From contig LUJR01000009.1 of the NCBI GenBank assembly GCA_001689515.1, forward strand, positions 262,565-326,564: a stretch of DNA of 64,000 nucleotides, written 5' to 3'. A model generated the notes under the pieces. It did no database searches and had not been told where the DNA came from. It was given only the letters and a program-made list of their open reading frames with translations. Below, one piece after another: positions 51,252-58,979 of this stretch. The translations under genes were made by a program, and so were the position numbers. Positions within the stretch are counted from its first letter, which is position 1. Each line of letters begins with the position of its first letter. Source of the DNA: Bacteroidales bacterium M7 (GTDB taxonomy: Bacteria > Bacteroidota > Bacteroidia > Bacteroidales > Muribaculaceae).

Positions 51252-53795
51252 TTAGCCGCATTTTGATGTGCCGCATGAGGTGCATATCAGGCAGCCTTCC
51301 TGATATACGAGGGTCTCGTTGCCGCAGTGGGGACACTTCTGCCCGGATGCCTTGGTGCCGTCGGGCAGATAGCGTTTGAGGGCGCGTTCCACGCCCATCT
51401 TCCATGTGTTGATGCTCTGGGAGTTGAGCTCGAGTCCGCCGACAAGTTTGAGAACCTGGTCGATGGGCATGCCGTAGCGGAGCACTCCTGATATGAGCTT
51501 GGCATAGTTCCAGTATTCGGGGTTGAACTTGTCGCTCAGACCTTCGATGGTTGTCTTGTAACCGCGCTTGTTGATAAACTGAAAGTCATAACGCTTTACG
51601 CCGTTTTCGTCTACGGCGCGGATGATTTTGCCTCGGGTGACCGACTTGGGGCAGAAGATGCCATCTTCGTCATCGGCAAGACCGGTGAAGATCTCATAGG
51701 GCTTGCCATCCATCAGACCGACGAAGGCGATCCATTTCTCCTTGTTGTTCTGGAAACGCACCACATCCGCCTCCAACTCAGCCGGACGTTTGTGTGCGTG
51801 GGGCACGAGGGTCTGAGCCTGCGGCTCAGGCTTCTTTTCCATAGCCACAAGCACTCCTGAGCGGCATCCGTCACGGTAGACGGTGCAGCCCTTGCAGCCG
51901 CATTTCCAGGCTTCAAGGTAGAGATTTGCCACCAGTTCCTCTGACACGTCGGCAGGGAGGTTGATGGTGACGGAGATGGAGTGGTCGACCCATTTTTGCA
52001 CACGACCCTGCATCCTGACTTTCTCAAGCCAGTCCACATCGTTGGCTGTGGCTTTATAGTATGGTGAACGCTTGACCAGGTCATCAATTTCCTCCTGGGT
52101 GTAATCCTGTTTCACCTCGATGCCGTTGATGCGCATCCACTCTACAAATTTCGGGTGATACACGATGTATTCCTCGAATGCGTCACCTGTCTCGTCGGTG
52201 TAGTCCACGCGGGCGTTGACATCGCTTGGGTTGACTTTGCGGCGGCGTTTGTAGACGGGCATGAACACCGGCTCGATGCCCGAGGTGGTGCGGGTCATCA
52301 GGCTGACGGTGCCTGTCGGGGCGATGGTCAAGCACGCTATGTTGCGTCTGCCGTGCTGCATCATGCGGTCGTAGATTGACGGATCTGCCTCACGGATGCG
52401 GTTGATAAACGGATTGTTTGCTTCGCGTGACGAGTCGTATATTTCAAAAGCTCCGCGTTCGGCTGCGAGATCGACTGATGAACTGTAGGCTGCGAGGGTC
52501 AGGGTGCGATGCACTGACTCTGAGAAAGTGGTGGCTTCCTCGGTGCCGTAGCGCAGTCCCATGGCGGCGAGCATGTCGCCTTCGCCAGTAGTACCTACGC
52601 CTGTGCGTCGTCCTTTGAGGGTCTTGGTGCGTATCTTCTGCCACAGATGTTTCTCGGTCTGTTTGACCTCCTCGGTCTCAGGGTCGATCTCGATCTTGGC
52701 GAGGATGGCATCTATCTTTTCCATTTCGAGGTCGATGATGTCGTCCATGATGCGCTGAGCCTTGCCGACATGCAGCTTGAAAAGGTCAAAGTCAAATTCA
52801 GCCTGCGGAGTGAAAGGATTCTTCACATAGCTGTAGAGGTTGATGGCGAGCAGACGGCAGCTGTCATAGGGGCAGAGGGGTATCTCGCCACACGGATTGG
52901 TGGAGATGGTGCGGAAGCCGAGGTCGGCGTAGCAGTCGGGCACTGATTCGCGAGTGATGGTGTCCCAGAAGAGTACTCCTGGCTCTGCGCTCTGCCATGC
53001 GTTGTGGATGATTTTGTCCCATAGGCGGCGTGCGTCAATCTCCTTGACCATCTTGGGAGAGTCTGAGTCTACAGGGAACTGCTGCGTGTATTTACCCCCA
53101 TCCATGGCTGCCTGCATGAACTTGTCATCGATGCGCACTGACACGTTGGCACCGGTGATTTTCCCCGTCTCCATCTTGGCATCTATGAAGTCCTCGCTCT
53201 CGGGGTGTTTGATGGAAACTGAGAGCATCAGGGCTCCGCGCCGTCCGTCCTGAGCCACCTCGCGTGTGGAGTTGCTGTAACGCTCCATAAACGGTACGAT
53301 GCCGGTGGAGGTCAGAGCCGAATTTTTCACGGCTGTGCCTTTGGGGCGGATATGGCTCAGGTCATGTCCCACTCCTCCGCGACGCTTCATCAGCTGCACC
53401 TGCTCCTCATCAATCTTGATGATGCCGCCGTAGCTGTCGGGAGTGCCGTCAAGTCCTATCACGAAGCAGTTGCTCAGCGAGCCTACCTGATAGGTGTTGC
53501 CTATGCCGCTCATCGGACTCCCCTGGGGCACGATGTACCGGAAATCGTCAAGCAGACCGTACACCTCCTCCTCGCTCATCGGGTTTGGGTAGTGGCTCTC
53601 TATGCGGGCTATCTCTGAGGCGATGCGGTGGTGCATGTCCGAGGGGTCTTTCTCGTATATGTTGCCGGCGCTGTCCTTGAGGGCGTATTTGTTTACCCAC
53701 ACTGTGGCGGCGAGGTCATCGTCCTTAAAGTAGTTTTTTGATGCTTCAAGAGCCTCATCGTAGGTGTAGGTCTTGCGTGGTTCTGGTGTCTCCAT
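51252..53795 (-). CDS. nrdJ: Adenosylcobalamin-dependent (class II) ribonucleotide reductase
   Basis: 847 residues from ATG 53795 (METPEPRKTYTYDEAL); an in-frame TTG at 53810 is less likely. Motifs: QGSPMSGIGNTYQVGSLSNC near the N-terminus, RGALMLSVSIKHPE, the active-site block STNPCGEIPLCPYD, APTGTVSLMTRTTSGIEPVF, and a Cys-rich C-terminus CPHCGNETLVYQEGCLICT that supplies the redox-active and zinc-like cysteines. It reduces ribonucleotides to deoxyribonucleotides without oxygen but needs B12. I see no cobalamin riboswitch upstream. Confidence 0.94.
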   Translation of the reverse strand: METPEPRKTYTYDEALEASKNYFKDDDLAATVWVNKYALKDSAGNIYEKDPSDMHHRIASEIARIESHYPNPMSEEEVYGLLDDFRYIVPQGSPMSGIGNTYQVGSLSNCFVIGLDGTPDSYGGIIKIDEEQVQLMKRRGGVGHDLSHIRPKGTAVKNSALTSTGIVPFMERYSNSTREVAQDGRRGALMLSVSIKHPESEDFIDAKMETGKITGANVSVRIDDKFMQAAMDGGKYTQQFPVDSDSPKMVKEIDARRLWDKIIHNAWQSAEPGVLFWDTITRESVPDCYADLGFRTISTNPCGEIPLCPYDSCRLLAINLYSYVKNPFTPQAEFDFDLFKLHVGKAQRIMDDIIDLEMEKIDAILAKIEIDPETEEVKQTEKHLWQKIRTKTLKGRRTGVGTTGEGDMLAAMGLRYGTEEATTFSESVHRTLTLAAYSSSVDLAAERGAFEIYDSSREANNPFINRIREADPSIYDRMMQHGRRNIACLTIAPTGTVSLMTRTTSGIEPVFMPVYKRRRKVNPSDVNARVDYTDETGDAFEEYIVYHPKFVEWMRINGIEVKQDYTQEEIDDLVKRSPYYKATANDVDWLEKVRMQGRVQKWVDHSISVTINLPADVSEELVANLYLEAWKCGCKGCTVYRDGCRSGVLVAMEKKPEPQAQTLVPHAHKRPAELEADVVRFQNNKEKWIAFVGLMDGKPYEIFTGLADDEDGIFCPKSVTRGKIIRAVDENGVKRYDFQFINKRGYKTTIEGLSDKFNPEYWNYAKLISGVLRYGMPIDQVLKLVGGLELNSQSINTWKMGVERALKRYLPDGTKASGQKCPHCGNETLVYQEGCLICTSCGTSKCG

Positions 53796-53842
53796 CTGGT
53801 AAGTTTTCAAGTAAGGAAAAAGGTAAAAGTTTTCTGAAAGTG

Positions 53843-53873
53843 CAAATTTTCAAATAATTTTCCTATCCTCAAA
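53843..53873 (-). promoter_or_regulatory. Probable promoter for nrdJ
   Basis: On the minus strand, TTTG (53870-53873), a 19-base spacer and AAAATTTG (53843-53850). The -33 element and spacing are ideal; the -7 box has A for T at its first base. It is 48 bases upstream of the ATG. Further upstream an imperfect 9-bp hairpin (53914-53922 with 53931-53939) and the palindrome cluster fill the gap to the next gene. Confidence 0.6.
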
Positions 53874-53982
53874 ATTTCCAAAAAGAAAACCGCCCCCGAT
53901 GTTAATAACTTCCCAGTGGCAATAAGCCGTTTGTCACTGCAGGTCAAACTTAATGTGTTAACCCAACAGACATAGTCATCTT

Positions 53983-54008
53983 GTAGGGACATGCCGTGGC
54001 ATGTCCGC
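53983..54008 (+). repeat. Dispersed palindrome, copy 4
   Basis: Full copy: gtag-GGACATGCC-GT-GGCATGTCC-gc. It forms a head-to-head pair with copy 5, with 34 bases between. Confidence 0.9.
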
Positions 54009-54042
54009 CATTCAGACATTGAATTCGAGATTGTTGTGGGAA

Positions 54043-54068
54043 GCGGACATGCCGTGGCATGTCCCTAC
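54043..54068 (-). repeat. Dispersed palindrome, copy 5 (reversed flanks)
   Basis: The flanks are those of the reverse orientation (gc before, ctac after), but the two-base centre reads GT as in the forward copies, not AC as in copy 3. Either the centre has mutated or it is not part of what moves. Confidence 0.85.
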
Positions 54069-54114
54069 ACTTTCACGATTCATCTTACATAACCAACCAA
54101 AGATTGACCAGTAG

Positions 54115-54127
54115 TAGGACATGCCGT
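54115..54127 (+). repeat. Dispersed palindrome, truncated copy 6
   Basis: Only tag-GACATGCCGT survives, followed by atttccgc, so the right arm is lost apart from the final ccgc. It is 13 bases from the end of the outer-membrane receptor gene. Confidence 0.55.
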
Positions 54128-54139
54128 ATTTCCGCTGGT

Positions 54140-56191
54140 TTATCGTAAGATGGCACTCTCGGTAACGATGTGCTCATATTTTGGTGCTCTTGTCGCTTTT
54201 TTCCCGTAATCAAAACTATAAATCAGCTTTAAAGTGGCATATTGGTTGTAATTTCTATTCCAGCTCTCTGAATAATAAGCATACTCTGGTGTGTCGAGAT
54301 GTTCTGTCGATGTGTTGCTCATGCAAAATAGATTGTTGAAATTAATTTCCGCGCCCCATTGACCGTGATTCCACATAGCTGTGAGTTGATATTGCCAAGG
54401 TGTCTTGCTGATAACCTGATAGTTCATGAGGCACCGCTCTGCAGACTTGACAGAGGCACATAAAGCGAAATCTCCTATATAATAATTGATTTCGCCATAG
54501 ATTGAAGCATTGGTTGCCCGATTGTTGATGCCTTTGTTATTGACAATAGACTTCCCACACAAGGCTGAAAGGTTCATGTTGAGGTTAGGATTAAGCTTGT
54601 ATGTGGCGGAGATGTCACATTCATATTTACGATATGAGGCATCATCTATGAATGACTTGATAAGATGATTACCATCAATGTGATAATCGCTCATTACGGC
54701 ATGATTCTGATAGAAATAGGATATGCCTGCATGCAGAGCAAGTTTGTTGATGTTAAGATTGTAGCTGAAGCGAGGGTTGACCAGCAGCGAATTATCCAAA
54801 TCAGGGTTGCTGCGAAGTATGATAATCGGATCCAGCTGTTGAGTGACTGTATTTATGGTTCTGATATCCGGATAGGTGTTGCCCAATGCAAAACTGAACT
54901 GTAACTGCTGGGCTTTGCTGAGCATGTATGCCGATCTCAGTTGCAGCCGTGGATTAATATGATTGATTGTCTCGACACCTTTGAGACGGTAAGCCATAAA
55001 TGAAATTCCTGGGTTGATGTCGTATAAAAATTTGCCTGACCTCTGTGAGTAGTCAGCAAAAATGATGGTTTCAGATGACGTCAGGTTTTGATGAGGCGCA
55101 TCCGTACCGATATAATCCGACTGGCTCTTTCTGAGAAATTCATATATATTAAAGGCGAGCCGGTTGTTGTTTTTGAAAGTCTTTATGAGATTAGTATTGA
55201 ATTTGGCATAATAGTAGTTTTCCACTACATCGCTGAGATAGCTGTCAACATCCTCACGATATGAGCGGTGGTGATGATTGCGTGAATAATATCCGTCAAC
55301 AACATAATTTAATGTCAGTGACGGAGATAATTTATTGGAACCATAAAAATACAGACTTGGTCGCATGCTTCGGTCTGAGGTTTTCTTGCTGCATGTAAAT
55401 TGTTTCGTCCCTACGCTTATATATCCATTACTGGCAGTAAAGGCATCCTTATCCCAAGCGATTCCGCCTCTAATCATCCATGTCATGGATTTGCCACGAT
55501 TGCTGATGCTTGCCTGAACATAGCCATTATCGTTACGGTTATCAGCGTTGTCATATGATGTAGTCCTTACGACAGGAGAGGGGAAAGCAAACGACTCGAT
55601 GCCACTATATGACGATTTCGGGTTTTCCATGGTGTATCCACCCCATAATGTCAGGCTTTTAGTGCCGGATATGTATTTTGACACGAGATTATAATCGCCG
55701 TTGAGAAATCCAATACCTTGCAGCGCATCTATTTGTGTATAACCACCATTATCAGGCTTCTTAATTAAAAAGTTTATAGCTGACGCATCTTTTGCATATT
55801 TGCCAGTAGGAATATCGTAATATTCCACCCTTGCAATGTCCTTAGGTCTGAGCGATAGAATTTCTCTGGCAGTAGCTTCCCTGCCGTCAATATATAGAGT
55901 GGCATTCCCTGTTGGAGTAGACACAGTATTGCTTGTGCGGTCAATGATTACCCCTGGTATCATCAGATTTCTCAATAAGTCATAACCGGAAAAAGCATGT
56001 TTACGCTGCTCCTTAGTGGGCAGCGCGAGAATATGGTCAGACTCACGCGTCATGTACGAAGCATTGACCACCACCTCTCCCAACATCTTCGGAGATGAAT
56101 CGCGGAAGTTTGTACTGTCAACGTCGGGACCCTGTGCCATCGCAAATGGAGCCATTGCAACCCAGCAGACGGCATTTAACGTTAATGTCAT
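54140..56191 (-). CDS. Outer-membrane beta-barrel receptor (TonB-dependent-receptor-like, OMP_b-brl_3 type)
   Basis: A 683-residue protein with a signal peptide (MTLTLNAVCWVAMAPFAMAQ). The plug-like domain is at about residues 35-140 (LGEVVVNASYMTRESDHILA, ATLYIDGREATAREILSLRP, IARVEYYDIPTGKY). A long beta-barrel of alternating aromatic strands runs to the C-terminus. No CarboxypepD_reg-like domain precedes the plug. Such proteins are outer-membrane transporters or receptors of unknown ligand. No SusD partner is adjacent, so it is not a typical starch-utilization locus. A TAGATTTG box lies 12 bases upstream. Confidence 0.8.
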   Translation of the reverse strand: MTLTLNAVCWVAMAPFAMAQGPDVDSTNFRDSSPKMLGEVVVNASYMTRESDHILALPTKEQRKHAFSGYDLLRNLMIPGVIIDRTSNTVSTPTGNATLYIDGREATAREILSLRPKDIARVEYYDIPTGKYAKDASAINFLIKKPDNGGYTQIDALQGIGFLNGDYNLVSKYISGTKSLTLWGGYTMENPKSSYSGIESFAFPSPVVRTTSYDNADNRNDNGYVQASISNRGKSMTWMIRGGIAWDKDAFTASNGYISVGTKQFTCSKKTSDRSMRPSLYFYGSNKLSPSLTLNYVVDGYYSRNHHHRSYREDVDSYLSDVVENYYYAKFNTNLIKTFKNNNRLAFNIYEFLRKSQSDYIGTDAPHQNLTSSETIIFADYSQRSGKFLYDINPGISFMAYRLKGVETINHINPRLQLRSAYMLSKAQQLQFSFALGNTYPDIRTINTVTQQLDPIIILRSNPDLDNSLLVNPRFSYNLNINKLALHAGISYFYQNHAVMSDYHIDGNHLIKSFIDDASYRKYECDISATYKLNPNLNMNLSALCGKSIVNNKGINNRATNASIYGEINYYIGDFALCASVKSAERCLMNYQVISKTPWQYQLTAMWNHGQWGAEINFNNLFCMSNTSTEHLDTPEYAYYSESWNRNYNQYATLKLIYSFDYGKKATRAPKYEHIVTESAILR

Positions 56192-56202
56192 ATCCGTATA
56201 TT

Positions 56203-56210
56203 CAAATCTA
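56203..56210 (-). promoter_or_regulatory. Possible -7 box for the outer-membrane receptor gene (TAGATTTG)
   Basis: On the minus strand TAGATTTG matches TAnnTTTG and ends 12 bases before the ATG at 56191. No -33 TTTG at the right distance. The very short leader makes this only possible. Confidence 0.4.
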
Positions 56211-56263
56211 TAGTTGATACAATATTTGTACTTTTAACGTCCGATATACTTATATATTGTGAT

Positions 56264-56536
56264 TTATTTCATGATTTTGTATGTTTTGGTTATGCCGGAG
56301 GTGCGGTCGGTTTCCCTGCGGATATAGATTCCCGAGGGCAGGGTGGTGTCATCATATTCGGTGGCTGTGCCCTTGAATACTGAAATTCCCTGTAGCGTGA
56401 ACACCTCAACTATATTGTGCGTGTCTGTCGCCATGACATCGTCGATGCCTATGTTGCTGGATTTGAGTTCCAGCGACAGGGGAAACAGGATAGTATAATA
56501 TTGTGTGTCGCTGACTGTTGGTGGACGGTGGTGTTT
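56264..56536 (-). pseudogene. Remnant of a type IX secretion cargo gene (C-terminal sorting domain only)
   Basis: On the minus strand an open stretch without a start codon encodes a complete T9SS type A sorting domain. It includes VEVFTLQGISVFKG, LPSGIYIRRETDR and ends GITKTYKIMK before TAA. Upstream it is cut by an in-frame TAA at 56537-56539, and no secreted catalytic domain is left. In a working gene this would be the last 80 or so residues of a large secreted protein. So this is a gene end left by a deletion or rearrangement. Confidence 0.72.
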
Positions 56537-56669
56537 TTAATTTGCAGGTGTAGGGGATAAGTGTTATATTCGCGGTAATTTAACCGTGTTAACTTAATTC
56601 GTTAACAAAATGGGAGATATCGGTGTTATTACAGCGAGTTAATATTCACCCTCAGACCATTATGATACT

Positions 56670-56906
56670 ATGGACGAACTGACTGATATTTTCAACGAAA
56701 TACTGCGACAAGCCGGAAGCGTCGACATTGCCGAAGCTGAATTCAAGCGTCAGATCAATGAGGATGCCGCCCTCAAGGAGAGATACCGTGAGTGGTGCCG
56801 CGAGGTAGGCAGCAGCGAGAAACGTGGATTTCTGGACTACTGTGACGAATACCTCGAATCGCAAGATGACATCTGGCAGACTCTCAATGACTATGACAAT
56901 GAATGA
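56670..56906 (+). CDS. Small acidic protein of unknown function upstream of agmatine deiminase
   Basis: A 78-residue, helix-rich, charged protein: MDELTDIFNEILRQAGSVDI near the start, FKRQINEDAALKERYREWC in the middle, and an acidic C-terminus. No signal peptide or membrane helix. I do not recognise a domain. Its 3' end overlaps the start of the agmatine deiminase gene, so they are translationally coupled, and it may be an accessory protein. Codon use fits the surroundings. Confidence 0.6.
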   Translation: MDELTDIFNEILRQAGSVDIAEAEFKRQINEDAALKERYREWCREVGSSEKRGFLDYCDEYLESQDDIWQTLNDYDNE

Positions 56907-57966
56907 CCTCACTGCCGCGAAGCCTGTGCGCCGGCTTCCTGCCGAATGGGAGCCATCGGAAGCGGTGATGATAGCATGGCCGCATGCTGACACCGACTGG
57001 GCAGACATGCTTGATGAGGTAACGGAGACGTATGTGGATATAGCCCGCGGCATCCTTGATAGCGGTGCGGTTCTCGTGGTCGTAGCGCCCGATATAACCC
57101 TCCCTAAGCGTTATCTTGACCCATACGACTCCCTCCAACGCCCCATAATCTATTGCGAGATTCCGACCAATGATACTTGGGCGCGGGATTTCGGTTCGAT
57201 TACGGTCGAGGAGGCTGGAGGTGACAAAATTCCTCTTGATTTCACTTTCAACGGTTGGGGCATGAAATTTGCTGCGGATAAGGATAACCTTATCACATCT
57301 GCCGCAGCCTCAATGCATTTGTTTCGCAACCGCCCCGAATCACACCGAATGGTGGTGCTTGAGGGTGGCTCTATAGAGAGTGACGGCAACGGGATCATCA
57401 TGACCACTTCGGAGTGTCTGCTGTCGCCCAACCGCAATCCCTGGATGAGCAAGGCTGAGATTGAGCAATACTTGCTGAATGCTTTCGGTGCAAATAGGAT
57501 GCTGTGGCTTGATCACGGCTATCTCGACGGCGATGACACCGACAGCCACATAGACACGCTTGCCCGGCTGGCTCCGCACGATACCATAGTCTATGTAAGT
57601 GCTCCTGACGATGAGGGAGATGAGCACTACCGTGCATTGAAGGCTATGGAGGAGCAGCTCAAGACCTTCCGCACTGCCGACGGTCAGCCTTACAACCTTA
57701 TAGGACTCCCTATGGCAGATGCGCGGTATGATGAGGATGGCAACCGCTTGCCGGCAACCTACGCCAACTATCTTGTAGTCAACGATACGATACTCATGCC
57801 GTCATATTGTTCGCCCCGCAAGGACCGCCTGGCGGCGCAGATGATGCAGGTGGCATACCCTGATCATAAGGTGGTGCAGATTGACTGCTCGCCGCTCATC
57901 CGTCAGCACGGATCGCTACACTGCGTGACCATGCAGCTCCCAGTCGGCACTCTCGCCGTGATTTAA
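56887..57966 (+). CDS. aguA: Agmatine deiminase
   Basis: A 359-residue porphyromonas-type peptidyl-arginine/agmatine deiminase. I take ATG 56887; ATGs at 56893 and 56899 are equally possible, and the frame upstream of these is the shadow of the preceding gene. Motifs: LPAEWEPSEAVMIAWPHADT, PTNDTWARDFGSI, VLEGGSIESDGNGI, TECL-like SECLLSPNRNP, LDHGYLDGDDTDSHIDTLAR with the catalytic His, and the C-terminal nucleophile Cys in QHGSLHCVTMQLP. It turns agmatine into N-carbamoylputrescine, feeding the putrescine/spermidine route that ends at NspC (12102). Confidence 0.92.
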   Translation: MTMTMNDLTAAKPVRRLPAEWEPSEAVMIAWPHADTDWADMLDEVTETYVDIARGILDSGAVLVVVAPDITLPKRYLDPYDSLQRPIIYCEIPTNDTWARDFGSITVEEAGGDKIPLDFTFNGWGMKFAADKDNLITSAAASMHLFRNRPESHRMVVLEGGSIESDGNGIIMTTSECLLSPNRNPWMSKAEIEQYLLNAFGANRMLWLDHGYLDGDDTDSHIDTLARLAPHDTIVYVSAPDDEGDEHYRALKAMEEQLKTFRTADGQPYNLIGLPMADARYDEDGNRLPATYANYLVVNDTILMPSYCSPRKDRLAAQMMQVAYPDHKVVQIDCSPLIRQHGSLHCVTMQLPVGTLAVI

Positions 57967-57974
57967 TTAATAAT

Positions 57975-58000
57975 GTAGGGACATGCCGTGGCATGTCCGC
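57975..58000 (+). repeat. Dispersed palindrome, copy 7
   Basis: Full copy: gtag-GGACATGCC-GT-GGCATGTCC-gc, starting 9 bases after the agmatine deiminase stop and ending 21 bases before the GDP-fucose synthase start. Read in frame it encodes the false start MPWHVR. Confidence 0.9.
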
Positions 58001-58021
58001 AACTCATCCTATGCGATTAAT

Positions 58022-58963
58022 ATGGAAAAAGATTCGAAAATATATGTGGCGGGACACCGAGGTATGGTCGGTTCGGCGATTGTGCGCGAGCTGCAACGTC
58101 AAGGCTATTCCAACATCATCACACGCACACATCGGGAGCTTGACCTGATCAACCAGCAGGCTGTCGATGACTTCTTCGCGGCTGAGCGTCCTGAATACGT
58201 CTTTCTGGCAGCTGCCAAGGTCGGAGGCATTCAGGCTAATGCATCGGCTCTTGCCGACTTCATGTATGACAATATGATGCTTGAGATGAATGTCATCCAT
58301 GCCGCTTGGCGTAGCGGTGTCAAGAAGCTCGAGTTTCTCGGCTCCTCATGTATATATCCTCGCATGGCTCCGCAGCCTATGCCTGAGTCATGCTTGCTGA
58401 CGTCGGAGCTTGAAAAGACCAATGAGGCTTATGCTCTGGCAAAAATCTCAGGTCTGAAATACTGCGAGTTCCTCAACCGCCAGTATGGCACTGACTATAT
58501 CTCGGTGATGCCCACCAACCTCTACGGTCCTAACGACAATTACCATCCGACCCACTCCCATGTGCTCCCGGCTCTTATCCGTCGCTTCCATGAGGCTAAG
58601 GAGCAGCAGCTCCCCGAGGTGGTGTGCTGGGGCGATGGCTCTCCATTACGAGAGTTTCTCTACGTGGATGACCTCGCCAATTTGTGCGTATTCCTGATGA
58701 ACAATTATTCTGGCAACGAGACGGTCAATGCCGGCAGCGGCAAGGAGCTGTCAATCCGAGAACTTGCCGAACTCGTAGCCACGACCGTGGGCTATGAAGG
58801 TCGCATAGTCTGGGATACGACCAAGCCCAACGGTACTCCGCGTAAACTGCTTGACGTCAGCAAGGCTACAGCTCTCGGCTGGACTTACTCGACTGAGCTG
58901 CCCGAAGGTATCAGACTCGCCTATGTCGATTTCCTCAGCAATCCTGTCAGAGCCGAGCGATAA
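58022..58963 (+). CDS. fcl: GDP-L-fucose synthase
   Basis: 313 residues from ATG 58022 (MEKDSKIYVAGHRGMVGSAI). A longer frame from 57983 would begin inside the palindromic repeat and is rejected. Extended SDR fold with NAD(P)-binding GHRGMVGSAI, the Ser region FLGSSCIYPRMAPQPMPE, catalytic Tyr-Lys in NEAYALAKISG, and SVMPTNLYGPNDNYHPTHSH. It converts GDP-4-keto-6-deoxymannose to GDP-L-fucose. The partner dehydratase gmd is not in this window. It could supply the polysaccharide locus although it lies 16 kb away. Confidence 0.93.
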   Translation: MEKDSKIYVAGHRGMVGSAIVRELQRQGYSNIITRTHRELDLINQQAVDDFFAAERPEYVFLAAAKVGGIQANASALADFMYDNMMLEMNVIHAAWRSGVKKLEFLGSSCIYPRMAPQPMPESCLLTSELEKTNEAYALAKISGLKYCEFLNRQYGTDYISVMPTNLYGPNDNYHPTHSHVLPALIRRFHEAKEQQLPEVVCWGDGSPLREFLYVDDLANLCVFLMNNYSGNETVNAGSGKELSIRELAELVATTVGYEGRIVWDTTKPNGTPRKLLDVSKATALGWTYSTELPEGIRLAYVDFLSNPVRAER

Positions 58964-58979
58964 CCAAACCTAACAAACG

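Noticed and set aside
53796..54139. Cobalamin riboswitch or NrdR box upstream of the B12-dependent reductase
   Set aside because: I looked for the B12-box and for tandem NrdR sites and saw neither; only a promoter, a weak hairpin and palindromic repeats are present.
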